Origin: Treponema porcinum
GTDB lineage: Bacteria; Spirochaetota; Spirochaetia; Treponematales; Treponemataceae
DNA length: 64,000 bases
Direction: 5' to 3'
Assembly (NCBI RefSeq): GCF_900167145.1
Contig: NZ_FUWG01000002.1
Location: 333,557-397,556, forward strand
The translations under genes were made by a program, and so were the position numbers. Below the pieces are notes generated by a model. The model ran no database searches and was not told the DNA's origin. It was given only the letters and a program-made list of their open reading frames with translations. How positions within the stretch are numbered: position 1 is the stretch's first letter; every line of letters starts with the position of its first letter. This document shows positions 9,534 through 17,877 of the stretch, piece by piece.

Positions 9534-10319
9534 ATGGCAGAGCGGATTATTACGGGATTTCACGCAATTGAAGAAAAAGTTTTGAAGGCGAAGGAACAGA
9601 ATTCGTGCAGCGGAATGAGTATTGTTTACGGAAAATCAGGACCGCGCGTAAAAAAAATATTAGGGTATGCAAAAGAAGCAGGAATTTCAGTGCGCTCTGC
9701 TAGAGATGAAGAACTTGACGCTCTTGTAAAAAATCTTCCTGAGGCGCTTCGCGAACATCGCGGAATAGTTCTGTGCGTAAGCGGCGAAAACGCAAAAACC
9801 CGTAATACTGTTGATTTTGACGCCTGGCTTTTGCAGGCAGCTTCGCGCCCGGAAAATGAGCGGCAGACTGTAGTTGTTCTCGATTCTGTAACAGATCCGC
9901 ATAATGTAGGTGCAGTTATCCGAAGCTGCGACCAGTTCGGGGCAGGACTTGTTATTATTCCGGAAAGACGCGGCGCGCGTGATGTGGCAGAAAATGAGGT
10001 GATTGCCCGTTCAAGCGCCGGTTCAAGCGCCTGGGTTCCGGTGGCAGTTGTTTCTAATTTGGTTCGTGCCGTGCAACTTTTGAAAGAGAAGGGCTTTTGG
10101 ATTTACGGTGCGGATGCCGGCGGCAGCCGTGTGAACGAACTTACGTTTTCTGCGCGCAGCGTTATCGTGATGGGAAGCGAAGGTTCGGGAATAGCGCGCC
10201 TTTTGGAAGAGCAGTGTGATTCAATCGTTTCCATTCCGACGTGCGGAAAAATAGACAGCCTGAACGTAAGTGTTGCCGCCGGAGTGCTTTTGTACGAAGT
10301 GTACAGGCAGTCGCTGTAA
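9534..10319 (+). CDS. rlmB: 23S rRNA 2'-O-ribose methyltransferase RlmB (TrmH/SpoU family)
   Basis: A 261-residue SpoU-family methyltransferase, expected to methylate a guanosine ribose in 23S rRNA using S-adenosylmethionine. The N-terminal substrate-binding domain starts with GFHAIEEKV. The SPOUT knot follows with DPHNVGAVIRSCDQFG (motif 1), VMGSEGSGI (motif 2) and the SLNVSVAAGVLLYE end (motif 3). ATG 9534 is preferred because AGGGGA lies 7 bases upstream; the in-frame TTG at 9528 is too close to it. TrmH-type tRNA methylation is an alternative, but the N-terminal domain favours RlmB. Confidence 0.88.
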   Translation: MAERIITGFHAIEEKVLKAKEQNSCSGMSIVYGKSGPRVKKILGYAKEAGISVRSARDEELDALVKNLPEALREHRGIVLCVSGENAKTRNTVDFDAWLLQAASRPENERQTVVVLDSVTDPHNVGAVIRSCDQFGAGLVIIPERRGARDVAENEVIARSSAGSSAWVPVAVVSNLVRAVQLLKEKGFWIYGADAGGSRVNELTFSARSVIVMGSEGSGIARLLEEQCDSIVSIPTCGKIDSLNVSVAAGVLLYEVYRQSL

Positions 10320-10325
10320 GATTGT

Positions 10326-10390
10326 AAAAAACGCTCGCATCCTTGCTCGTTTTTCGCCTTCGGCGCGCTCATTGCGTTAGTCGGTTCTTT
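10326..10390. repeat. GC-rich palindromic intergenic element
   Basis: A stretch just after rlmB that is richer in CG dinucleotides than its surroundings, with the palindrome CGCCTTCGGCG and several GCTCG/GCGCTC blocks. It resembles in style the GTTCGTTCGCT-type elements at 33,949, 55,575 and 56,234, but the match is loose, so membership in that family is tentative. Confidence 0.4.
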
Positions 10391-10414
10391 TTATGATTTT
10401 AATTAAGACAAAAG

Positions 10415-10588
10415 GCAAAATCACAGATTTTGCCTGGGATGTTTTTTTTGATAATCCTAAAACAATCCTGTCGGATTGTTTTTTAACGGATTTTCTATTT
10501 TAAGCAAAATCACAGATTTTGCCTGAGATGATTTTTCGATAATCCTAAAACAATCCTGACGGATTGTTTTTTAACGGATTTTCGATTG
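10415..10588. repeat. 89-bp tandem duplication carrying twin terminators
   Basis: Two near-identical copies of an 89-bp unit lie head to tail (10415-10503 and 10504-10588). Each unit holds two hairpins: GCAAAATC-ACA-GATTTTGC, and AACAATCC-TGTC/TGAC-GGATTGTT followed by a T-run, itself nested in AATCC...GGATT. The second hairpin of each unit is a good intrinsic terminator for rlmB. On the opposite strand they face the 3' end of the tRNA-Ala transcript, so they may stop both. Confidence 0.8.
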
Positions 10589-10593
10589 TAATC

Positions 10594-10667
10594 TGGAGCT
10601 GATCGGACTTGAACCGACTACCTTTTGAATGCCATTCAAACGCTCTAGCCAGGTGAGCTACAGCCCC
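10594..10667 (-). tRNA. tRNA-Ala (anticodon GGC)
   Basis: A complete cloverleaf on the minus strand. The acceptor GGGGCTG pairs with CAGCTCC and includes the G3-U70 wobble that identifies alanine tRNAs. The anticodon stem TTTGA/TCAAA carries loop ATGGCAT with anticodon GGC. The T arm reads GTCGG-TTCAAGT-CCGAT. CCA is not encoded. It lies 28 bases downstream of efp on the same strand with a small hairpin between, so it may be processed from a longer efp transcript. Confidence 0.95.
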
Positions 10668-10669
10668 GG

Positions 10670-10689
10670 ATGCGGTGCGGACACCGCAT
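10670..10689. other. Hairpin between efp and tRNA-Ala
   Basis: Perfect 8-bp stem ATGCGGTG/CACCGCAT with loop CGGA, three bases from the tRNA 5' end on the minus strand. There is no T-run, so it is more likely a processing or 3'-stabilising hairpin than a terminator. Confidence 0.6.
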
Positions 10690-10695
10690 TCTGGT

Positions 10696-11265
10696 TTAAT
10701 TCTTTGCGCGTTCTACGAAAGAGCCGTCGCGTGTGTCGATTACAATTCTTTCATCTGTGTTGATGAAAAGCGGAACGCGGACTTCAATTCCTGTATCAAG
10801 AGTTGCAGGTTTCAAAGATTTTCCAGAAGTATCGCCTTTTACGCCAGGTTCACAGTATGTAACTGTTCTTGTTACGTTTACAGGCATATCAATACCAACA
10901 GGTTTTCCTTCATAGAAGGTGAGTTTTATCTCAAGATCATCTTCCGGCGTGATGTATCCGGCGTAGTCGCCAAGGTTCTCTTTTGGAAGTTCAAACTGCT
11001 CGTATGATTCCTGATCCATAAATACAAAAGTATCGCCGTCAATATAAGAAAGTTTTGTTGTGTGTGCTTCAAGATCAACTTCGTCGAATTTCTCGCCGGC
11101 ATCAATACCAAGATCCATAGTTGATTTTGTAACGAGATTTTGAACGCGGAGATTTGTAACCATACCTGCGCGGCCGGAACGCTGACCGAGCATCTTCTGA
11201 ACGATAAGAGGAGTGCCTTCATACATAAAAGCAGTTCCTACTTTTAACTGTGATGTCATTAACAT
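10696..11265 (-). CDS. efp: Elongation factor P
   Basis: A 189-residue EF-P, which enters the ribosomal E site and rescues stalling at polyproline. Translation most likely begins at ATG 11265 (GAGG 9 bases upstream); the TTG at 11280 would overlap the ribosome site. With this start the tip of domain I reads S30-G31-R32, so the modified position is Arg32, as in Pseudomonas-type EF-P, not the lysine of the EpmA type. The EarP gene directly upstream on the same strand supports Arg32 rhamnosylation. The end of the protein (ERIVIDTRDGSFVERAKN) is the normal domain III C-terminus. Confidence 0.95.
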   Translation of the reverse strand: MLMTSQLKVGTAFMYEGTPLIVQKMLGQRSGRAGMVTNLRVQNLVTKSTMDLGIDAGEKFDEVDLEAHTTKLSYIDGDTFVFMDQESYEQFELPKENLGDYAGYITPEDDLEIKLTFYEGKPVGIDMPVNVTRTVTYCEPGVKGDTSGKSLKPATLDTGIEVRVPLFINTDERIVIDTRDGSFVERAKN

Positions 11266-11306
11266 AATATATAACCTCAAAAAAAGTTTTAGAATTGACT
11301 TTTTCC

Positions 11307-11335
11307 ATTATATACGACTTTTGAATAAAAGTCAT
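11307..11335 (-). promoter_or_regulatory. Promoter for efp
   Basis: On the minus strand a -10 hexamer TATAAT (11312-11307) lies 17 bases from an ATGACT -35-like box (11335-11330). A 7-bp inverted repeat (GACTTTT/AAAAGTC, 11315-11332) covers the spacer and part of the -35 box and could be an operator. EF-P can therefore be expressed independently of earP. Confidence 0.6.
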
Positions 11336-11436
11336 CAGGTAATTTTAGAAGTTCCCTGTAAATGATTCTTTTGGGAAAAGAATTATATTCTCAGTATTTT
11401 GTCTGTGTATTTGAAAATTCTTCTGCTGGTTATTTT

Positions 11437-12726
11437 TTAAGGTTGAGAACTTATTTTAATCATAAATTCTATAAGATTGGCGGCTAAATCGCCGTTTTGC
11501 AGAAGGGAACGTGAGAAATCTTTAAAGCAGGGGCGAAGTTCTGCGTAGGAAAGCAGGAAATTTGTTATGGCGGAATTAAGGTTTCCCTGTGCGCCGTTGT
11601 AGGTGAGCCAGCAGGCTTCTGTTTTTTCAAAAAGTTCCGGCGGAAAATGAGGGCGCATTCTGTCAAGAAGAGCCTGTACTTTTACAAGCTGGTAGTCGTC
11701 GCTCTGCGGATAGGCATTCCAGATGAACGGAACTCCGCACAGGCAAGCGCGGCTAAGGCTGTCTTCTCCGCGGATAAAAAGAAGTGGCGTTTTGCACATA
11801 AGCGCGTCCCAGTCTGTTTGCGGAAGGAACGGAAGTTCTGTAAGTTTGAATATCGGTTTTTCGGACGGACTTTTTTCTTCTCGGGCGCTTTTGTACGCGC
11901 TTTTAAATGAATCAAATCCTGCGCCTTGCGCAAGCAGGACTTTTACGGGACAGCCGGCGTTTTTGGAGAACGTCTGAATGGCGTTTATTACTGGAGTGTG
12001 GTTTTGCGGATAGCTGAAAAATAATATGTTGAACGATGGTTCTTGCGGGGTTTTAGGGGTGTCCCCTAGGAGAGGGGGTAGCGGACAAGCAAAGGAGCGG
12101 AGCGGATTGCTTGGGAGCGAGGGGCAGGCGCCCCCTTTATCCGGCTGTAAGGATTTTAAAAACTGTCTGTCAAGGATGAGTCCACCTGTTTTGGGGGTGA
12201 AACCGGGCATAAAGTTGACTTTCTGGACTCGTGCGCTTCTGGTGAGTGATTTCAGACAGTGGAAAGTTTCGGCGTAAGTTTCGGCGGTGAGGTAGTCGAG
12301 CATAATTATTCGGGCGATGTTCGGGATTTTTATGTTGAAAAGAAGATGGTCCAGCCATTCAGGGCGGCCGCACTGGAAACATTCGATTATGAGGTGCGGC
12401 GGATTTTTAGTGAAGGCGCTGAGGCAGGCGTCGGAGGCGTTCCAGTTGAAGATTTGCCAGCCGTTGAAAAACTGTTCGTCCGCGCCGGGATTTATGCCCG
12501 GTGAAAGAAGCGAAAATGCGCGGAGATTGTCCGTAATTATCCGGAGCGAGATGTTGGGGAAATCGGAGAGCGAGCGAGAAAGACGGAATACTACGCCGAT
12601 GTCGCCGAAATTGTCGACTACTTTGCAAAGGATTGTGACGTCCAGAAAGGGCGCGGAAATTCCAGACTGTTCTGGTTTTTGCGAACGGGTTGTTTCTTTT
12701 GGATTTACGGCACTTGTTTTTTCCAT
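11437..12726 (-). CDS. earP: EF-P arginine rhamnosyltransferase EarP
   Basis: A 429-residue GT104-type glycosyltransferase (DUF2331) that transfers rhamnose from dTDP-rhamnose to Arg32 of EF-P. The family signature DNFGDIGVVFRLSR (residues 38-51) carries the two catalytic aspartates; LDYLTAE (143-149) and RGEDSLSRA (319-327) with the conserved Glu, and the following WNAYPQSDD segment, are also present. Residues about 195-230 are foreign low-complexity sequence coming from an inserted repeat, still in frame. No Shine-Dalgarno precedes ATG 12726, but TACAAT ends 6 bases before it, suggesting a leaderless mRNA; extra upstream in-frame codons are not family-like. Genes for dTDP-rhamnose synthesis are not in the window. 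Confidence 0.9.
   Translation of the reverse strand: MEKTSAVNPKETTRSQKPEQSGISAPFLDVTILCKVVDNFGDIGVVFRLSRSLSDFPNISLRIITDNLRAFSLLSPGINPGADEQFFNGWQIFNWNASDACLSAFTKNPPHLIIECFQCGRPEWLDHLLFNIKIPNIARIIMLDYLTAETYAETFHCLKSLTRSARVQKVNFMPGFTPKTGGLILDRQFLKSLQPDKGGACPSLPSNPLRSFACPLPPLLGDTPKTPQEPSFNILFFSYPQNHTPVINAIQTFSKNAGCPVKVLLAQGAGFDSFKSAYKSAREEKSPSEKPIFKLTELPFLPQTDWDALMCKTPLLFIRGEDSLSRACLCGVPFIWNAYPQSDDYQLVKVQALLDRMRPHFPPELFEKTEACWLTYNGAQGNLNSAITNFLLSYAELRPCFKDFSRSLLQNGDLAANLIEFMIKISSQP
12037..12144. repeat. Palindromic repeat inserted in frame inside earP
   Basis: The segment contains GGGG-TGT-CCCC (12056-12066), AGGGGGTAG and further G/C-rich inverted pieces ending near CAGGCGCCCCC. The core TTTTAGGGGTGTCCCC recurs between genes at 33,951-33,970 and, inverted, near 52,800. 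Translated in earP it gives a Pro/Leu/Ser-rich stretch of about 35 residues that has no counterpart in the EarP signature. Boundaries are approximate. Confidence 0.75.
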
Positions 12727-12927
12727 ATGGTTATTGTACGAAAAGTGCGGATTTTGTGGAAGACGGCGCGCACTTTGTGCTGCGGGCGTGTAACGTTTGA
12801 TGCGGACGTTCGTTCTTTTTATGATGCGGAGCGGGGGCATAGAGACTTTGTGTGCGTTTGCATTATAATGATAATACACATATACTTAAATTCAAAGTTA
12901 ACACTGAAAAAACAGGAGATTTACATT

Positions 12928-14166
12928 ATGAAAAAAAATATTTCGTTTGTGTGTGCGGCGGGGCTATTGCTTTGTTCGTTCGGTGCGTTTGCAAAAAGCA
13001 AAAAGCCGAGCGCGCCGTACGTTATTGAAGAATTTGCGCCGGACAAGGTAAACCGGCAGCTTGGATATCAGCTTACTGGTGACGGAAGTACTGTTGTATT
13101 TGTGTTTGATGCTGGTGCATACGGCATAAAAGTGCCTAAAAAGGTGTATGTTGAAGGTTCTTTTAACGGATGGGCAAAAGGAACGAGTGCTGACTGGCAG
13201 CTTGAACCGTATAAAGGAAATATCTGGACGCTTACGTGCGATGCGGAAGATGTAAAAGTTCCTGGAAATTCCGGATTTCCGGAGTTTAAGTTCTATGTTG
13301 TGGCAGATGTTGAGTATGTAACTACAGTCTGCGGAAAGGAAGTGACGCGTACGCGGCAGGAAAAAATGGAACCAGCAGCTGTTTCGCGAATTCCAGGTTT
13401 TCAGATGGCAACTAACAATTTGATTTTGTTTCCGGGCGATGATCCTGCCGTTGTGGTAGAGAACGTGAAGGTTTCCGAAAGGGTAAAAAAACTTAAGGAA
13501 TTTGACCTTTCAAAGCCGGAAGACTGTGCGACGATTTCCAATGTGCGCGTTGTTCCGGGAACTTCAAAACTTATTCGCGGTTATCATCCGTATAAGATTT
13601 CTCGCGCTAATTTCAATACGGAAAAAACGCGCCTTGAGCTTGTAAACAAGGCGATTGAAGATAACGGAGTTCAGTCGATTATCACGCTTTCCGGTAACGA
13701 GCAGATTATTTCCGGCAAGGAAACGATTTCTTCTTATATCCAGAACATAAATTATTCGGGAAATCATCTGTTTATAGATACGTCGTATAACACGGTTTAC
13801 TATAATTCAACAGGCTCTGATTTTGGAAAACTGATGGCGGACATTATTTCGTTCATCAATACGCATCCTGGTCCGTATTACATTCACTGCCGGCTTGGAA
13901 CTGACAGAACGGGCGTTACGTCCGCCGTGCTTGCCGCACTGTGCGGTGCTTCCTGGGATGAAATCCGTGCTGACTATCAGAAAACAAATGCGATGGGGAT
14001 TAAGGAATTCCGCGACTACAGGCTTTTGCAGTATTCGTTTGAAAAAATGCTCGGAAAGCCGATGGATGAAGTTCAAAATCTTCAGAAAGAACTGGGAAAT
14101 TATTTCATAGAGCGCAAATTCGTTACTCAGGCGGATTTAGATACGCTTGTTTCACGGTTGAAGTAA
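12928..14166 (+). CDS. Secreted CBM48-like/tyrosine-phosphatase fusion protein
   Basis: A 412-residue protein with a signal peptide (residues 1-22, end GAFA). Residues about 54-140 resemble the early-set/AMPK-type glycogen-binding domain, with VYVEGSFNGWAKG at 73-85 and a PEFKFYV strand. Residues about 195-360 are a protein-tyrosine-phosphatase-like domain with the catalytic loop HCRLGTDRTG (320-329): Cys nucleophile 321 and Arg 327. Order and location suggest a periplasmic or lipid-anchored phosphatase that docks on alpha-glucan or another ligand; the substrate is inferred, not known. AGGAGA lies upstream of ATG 12928. Its 3' end overlaps the convergent ATPase gene by 15 bases. Confidence 0.78.
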   Translation: MKKNISFVCAAGLLLCSFGAFAKSKKPSAPYVIEEFAPDKVNRQLGYQLTGDGSTVVFVFDAGAYGIKVPKKVYVEGSFNGWAKGTSADWQLEPYKGNIWTLTCDAEDVKVPGNSGFPEFKFYVVADVEYVTTVCGKEVTRTRQEKMEPAAVSRIPGFQMATNNLILFPGDDPAVVVENVKVSERVKKLKEFDLSKPEDCATISNVRVVPGTSKLIRGYHPYKISRANFNTEKTRLELVNKAIEDNGVQSIITLSGNEQIISGKETISSYIQNINYSGNHLFIDTSYNTVYYNSTGSDFGKLMADIISFINTHPGPYYIHCRLGTDRTGVTSAVLAALCGASWDEIRADYQKTNAMGIKEFRDYRLLQYSFEKMLGKPMDEVQNLQKELGNYFIERKFVTQADLDTLVSRLK

Positions 14167-15702
14167 AAAATCATTCCGCCTGCACGCCCTATTCAGTATT
14201 GAAACAAGTTCGGGATATTCTTTTTTAAGTTTTGCCGGACTTGTTTCTACAAGATGTTCAAGTTCGGTGTGGAAAAGGCGGTCTTTTGCAGAAACCGGCA
14301 TATAATACACCGTACTCTGCGTGTAGAAATGTTCGATGCATCCCTTTGGCAGAATATATACGCGTGCGCTTTCCATTGCCGCCAGAATAATGTTCGTAAG
14401 GTTTATAATCTGCGGAACGGTGGCGGCAAGCGGAACAGGCAGAATGTCAGCCAGTTTTTCCCTTAAAGTAACAATGCCCATAAGAACGACTGTTTTAAAA
14501 GTGTCTAGCCCTTCCGGCTTTTCGTACTTGTCGTACAGTGCCTTTATTTTTTCCACAAGCATATCTATGTCCGCAGAAAGACTGTAGTCAATTTTGTACA
14601 GGTGATTTCCGATTGCGGTAAGGAACAGTTCAAGGCGGCAGATGAGTTTTTCAAGCGTTATCGGGGCGGCAAGTTCCTTGCGCGAAAAAAGCAGGCGGTA
14701 GAACGGCATCTGCTTTTCCTGCTGTTTTTCAAGCCAGGAAGCAGGACGGTCGTCATTGCATACAACGTCGCGGAGCTTTCCGCAGAAAAGTGCGTCCAAA
14801 TCGGTGATAATGCGTCCGTCCGTGCCGAGAAGGGAACAGACGGTAAAAAATACGCCGAGTTCGTCCTTTCCGCCTACGTCGATAATTCCTGTTCCAGCAG
14901 AACCTGAGCGGTCGTCTATGCAGCAAAGAAGGTGCGAGAACATCTGCTGGTCGGTGTAGCCTTCTACGAAAATCTGATTATCGGAAAAGAAGAACTGCTT
15001 GTGGTAGGTGTTGAAGCGGGGCAGGAAACGGCGGAACAGAGCTTCGTCTTCTTCGCTTAGAAAATCTATTGAAGTGGGAACGTTGTTTATGTGGCATACG
15101 ATTACGCCTGTAAGATCTTCGGCGCGGCGAAGGTCGATGAAGTACGGAGAATGCGTTATAAGAAAGAAAATGCGCTCCGGTTCTTTTTCCGCAACAGAGC
15201 GGATTTCGTTCATAAAAAACTGCTGGAACTGAGGGTGAAGGTGAAGTTCCGGCTCGTCAAGGATAAGACAGCCTTTTTTTATGCTGTACAGCGCAATGAG
15301 AAGGGTGATTATTTCTTTTAGTCCGTGACATTCGCCCTGCTTAAGACCGTATTCTACGCCGCGCGCCTTGTTTATGACGATAGGAACGAACATTCCGTCC
15401 GGCGTTTTTTCAAAACGGATTGATTTTCCGAACATATTTGAAAGCACGGATTCTATGCGCGTTCTGATGGATTCGTCCTCTTGCAGTATGGAAAGAAAAT
15501 AATCCTGTTCCTTGCGGTCTGCGCGCAGAAAAAGGACTTTTTTTCCGTTTTCTTCAAACTGGCACGCAAGTTCTTCTGCAAGAAGCGTTTTTCCGGAGCC
15601 GTTCGGACCTACAATCAGATTGACCTGCGACCATTCGCTTTTTTTGAAAGCGCTTTTTCCCCACAAAAACGGGATTTTTGTCTTCGTTTCAATATGAATC
15701 AT
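14152..15702 (-). CDS. OLD-like AAA ATPase with TOPRIM domain
   Basis: A 516-residue protein. Walker A is GPNGSGKT near residue 33; the ABC-type end of the ATPase reads CLILDEPELHLHPQ, followed by FLITHSPYF. A TOPRIM-like region follows with FVEGYTDQQMFSHLL, GIIDVGGKDE and an ITDLDALF acidic motif. This is the architecture of overcoming-lysogenization-defect (OLD) nucleases. No UvrD partner lies next to it, so it is a stand-alone class. It starts 18 bases after ppk stops, with GGAG upstream, as the last gene of a leftward operon. A defence or DNA-repair role is inferred from the family only. Confidence 0.8.
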   Translation of the reverse strand: MIHIETKTKIPFLWGKSAFKKSEWSQVNLIVGPNGSGKTLLAEELACQFEENGKKVLFLRADRKEQDYFLSILQEDESIRTRIESVLSNMFGKSIRFEKTPDGMFVPIVINKARGVEYGLKQGECHGLKEIITLLIALYSIKKGCLILDEPELHLHPQFQQFFMNEIRSVAEKEPERIFFLITHSPYFIDLRRAEDLTGVIVCHINNVPTSIDFLSEEDEALFRRFLPRFNTYHKQFFFSDNQIFVEGYTDQQMFSHLLCCIDDRSGSAGTGIIDVGGKDELGVFFTVCSLLGTDGRIITDLDALFCGKLRDVVCNDDRPASWLEKQQEKQMPFYRLLFSRKELAAPITLEKLICRLELFLTAIGNHLYKIDYSLSADIDMLVEKIKALYDKYEKPEGLDTFKTVVLMGIVTLREKLADILPVPLAATVPQIINLTNIILAAMESARVYILPKGCIEHFYTQSTVYYMPVSAKDRLFHTELEHLVETSPAKLKKEYPELVSILNRACRRNDFLLQP

Positions 15703-15720
15703 AGTTCGGCTCCGTACGAA

Positions 15721-17844
15721 TTAGTTTTTTCTCCGCACTTCAAAATCTATTTTCGGTGTTTTTGCAGACGATTCGGCGCGCCTTCTGTATTTTTTATACA
15801 GGATTTCCTGTGCGCGCATTTCTTTTTCGTCTTTTTTACGTTCTACCGGCTGCCATATTCCGTTTTCGGAAAGATACTGGGCATTCGTGTTGTCTTCAAA
15901 ATACGTAGAAAGAATGCCCTGAACTTCCTTAAATGCGTTTCTGTCAAGGACAGGGAACATAAGTTCGATGCGCCGGTCAAGGTTTCGGCTCATCCAGTCT
16001 GCGCTTGAAAGGTACAGTTCCGGCGAACCACTGTTCTGGAAGTAGAAAATGCGCGAATGTTCAAGATAGCGATCCACAATCGAAACGACTTTTATGTTTT
16101 CGCTAAGATCCTTTACGCCCGGAACGAGCATACATATTCCGCGTATGTTCAGCATAACCTTAACGCCTGCCTGACTTGCTTTGTAGAGTGCCTCTATTAC
16201 TTCCTGATGAGTAAGGCTGTTCATTTTTGCCATAATAAGTCCCGGATGTTCCGGGTCGCTCCGGTCAATTTCCCGCTGAATCATTGCAAGAAGCCGCGTT
16301 TTTAGCGTGACAGGCGCCATTCCCAGCTGCTTCATATTTTGAAGCGTTGAATAGCCTGTTACAAGATTAAAAAACTGCGTTGCATCGTTCACTATTTCGT
16401 AGTTTGAGGTAAAAAGCGAAAGGTCAGAATACAGGCGCGCTGTCTTAGGGTTATAGTTTCCGGTTGCAAGATGTGCATATCGTCTTATAGTGTCGCTTTC
16501 GCGGCGCATAACCATAAGGATTTTTGCGTGGACTTTAAGGTTTACAAGTCCGTAGATTACGGTAACACCGGCATTTTCAAGTTCATTTGCCCAGGCGATG
16601 TTCCGTTCTTCGTCAAATCGCGCCTTGAGTTCAACAAGCACGATGACCTGCTTTCCGTTACGTGCGGCGCGTTCAAGTGCGCTGATAATCGGCGAGTCGC
16701 GTCCTGTACGGTAAAGCGTCATTTTGATTGCAAGGACATCCTTGTCGTCCGCCGCATCGGAGATGAATTTTATTACAGGGTCATACGATTCGTACGGAAC
16801 GTGCAGCAGGACGTCGTGCTGTTTGAGAATGTCCCAGTACGGTTCATCCTGCGGCAAATCTGCCGGGTAAAAATGCTTCCATTCCGGAAAACTCATTTTT
16901 GCCCCTTCGTCAGTATTTCGCAGTTCCATCAGCACGGACGGGTCTATTAAATCTTCTACAAGGTATACGTCCTCATCTTTAAGTTCCAGCTTTTCCATTA
17001 GGAATTTCATAATGGTCTGGCTTGTGCTGTTGCACGTCATACGGACGGCAAAAGATGATTTTCTCTGCACAAGGATTTTTTCCATTTCGTGAATGAAATT
17101 CCTTCCGGACTCTTCGTCTACGGCAAAATCAGCGTCACGTGCAACTTTTAAAATCATCGTTTCGTCTACAGCAAAGCCAGGGAAAAGCTGCGTTCCGTAC
17201 TGGGTGATTATTTCTTCTGTCAGAGCAAACTGTTTTTTTCCTTTTTCGGACGGTAGCCATACAACTTGCGGAATGCAGGATGGAATCTGCACTAGCGAAA
17301 TGCGAGGACTTTCTTCACCGCCTTTTAATTCCTGATTTGCGTTTCTTATTCCTGAAATCGGTTTTAGGAGGAATGCCGCATAAAGCGCAAGGTTATTGAT
17401 GTTCGGGAAAATTTCTGTGTCTGTGCGGAGCGGCGTAAGGAGAGGAAAAATTTCGTTGCGAAATAAATTCTGCGCGTAGTCATTCTGCTGGTCGGAAAAA
17501 TCGTCCGGTTTTACGTATACAAGATTTTTTGCCGCAAGAGCCGGGAGAATATCGTTTTTAAGGCAGTCGTGCTGGGCGCGTATTACCTGATGGGCGCGTG
17601 CAGAAATCTGATGAAGTACCATTTCTGGCGTAAGTCCTGAAATGTCTACTGCGTCAGGAGATTCTGCCATCATCCGCTTTACAGAAGCAACGCGTACCTG
17701 AAAAAATTCATCAAAATTGCTCGTAACGATAGAAAGAAACTGAAGGCGCTCCATCAAAGGCAGTTCTTTTCTAAGTCCCTGATGAAGAACGCGTGCATTA
17801 AATTCAATCCAGGAAAGTTCGCGGTTAAAAAAACGTGGTTCCAT
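15721..17844 (-). CDS. ppk: Polyphosphate kinase 1
   Basis: A 707-residue PPK1, which reversibly polymerises the gamma phosphate of ATP into polyphosphate. The N-domain starts with the family signature FFNRELSWIEFNARVL. The catalytic core has KMTLYRTGRDSPI, NLKVHAKILMV with the autophosphorylated His, and the second conserved His in LEHSRIFYF. Length matches the family. GGAGG lies 11 bases before ATG. It follows the exopolyphosphatase gene by 33 bases on the same strand, so synthesis and breakdown of polyphosphate are encoded together. Confidence 0.95.
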   Translation of the reverse strand: MEPRFFNRELSWIEFNARVLHQGLRKELPLMERLQFLSIVTSNFDEFFQVRVASVKRMMAESPDAVDISGLTPEMVLHQISARAHQVIRAQHDCLKNDILPALAAKNLVYVKPDDFSDQQNDYAQNLFRNEIFPLLTPLRTDTEIFPNINNLALYAAFLLKPISGIRNANQELKGGEESPRISLVQIPSCIPQVVWLPSEKGKKQFALTEEIITQYGTQLFPGFAVDETMILKVARDADFAVDEESGRNFIHEMEKILVQRKSSFAVRMTCNSTSQTIMKFLMEKLELKDEDVYLVEDLIDPSVLMELRNTDEGAKMSFPEWKHFYPADLPQDEPYWDILKQHDVLLHVPYESYDPVIKFISDAADDKDVLAIKMTLYRTGRDSPIISALERAARNGKQVIVLVELKARFDEERNIAWANELENAGVTVIYGLVNLKVHAKILMVMRRESDTIRRYAHLATGNYNPKTARLYSDLSLFTSNYEIVNDATQFFNLVTGYSTLQNMKQLGMAPVTLKTRLLAMIQREIDRSDPEHPGLIMAKMNSLTHQEVIEALYKASQAGVKVMLNIRGICMLVPGVKDLSENIKVVSIVDRYLEHSRIFYFQNSGSPELYLSSADWMSRNLDRRIELMFPVLDRNAFKEVQGILSTYFEDNTNAQYLSENGIWQPVERKKDEKEMRAQEILYKKYRRRAESSAKTPKIDFEVRRKN

Positions 17845-17877
17845 TCTCTTTCTACCTCCAGCCGGTGTGCTAATATA

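Noticed and set aside
10415..10588. Insertion sequence or MITE at the tRNA gene
   Set aside because: It is a tandem duplication of terminators with no terminal inverted repeats or transposase.
12317..12793. Rightward 158-codon frame opposite earP
   Set aside because: It is the antisense shadow of earP; the earP strand has the family motifs.
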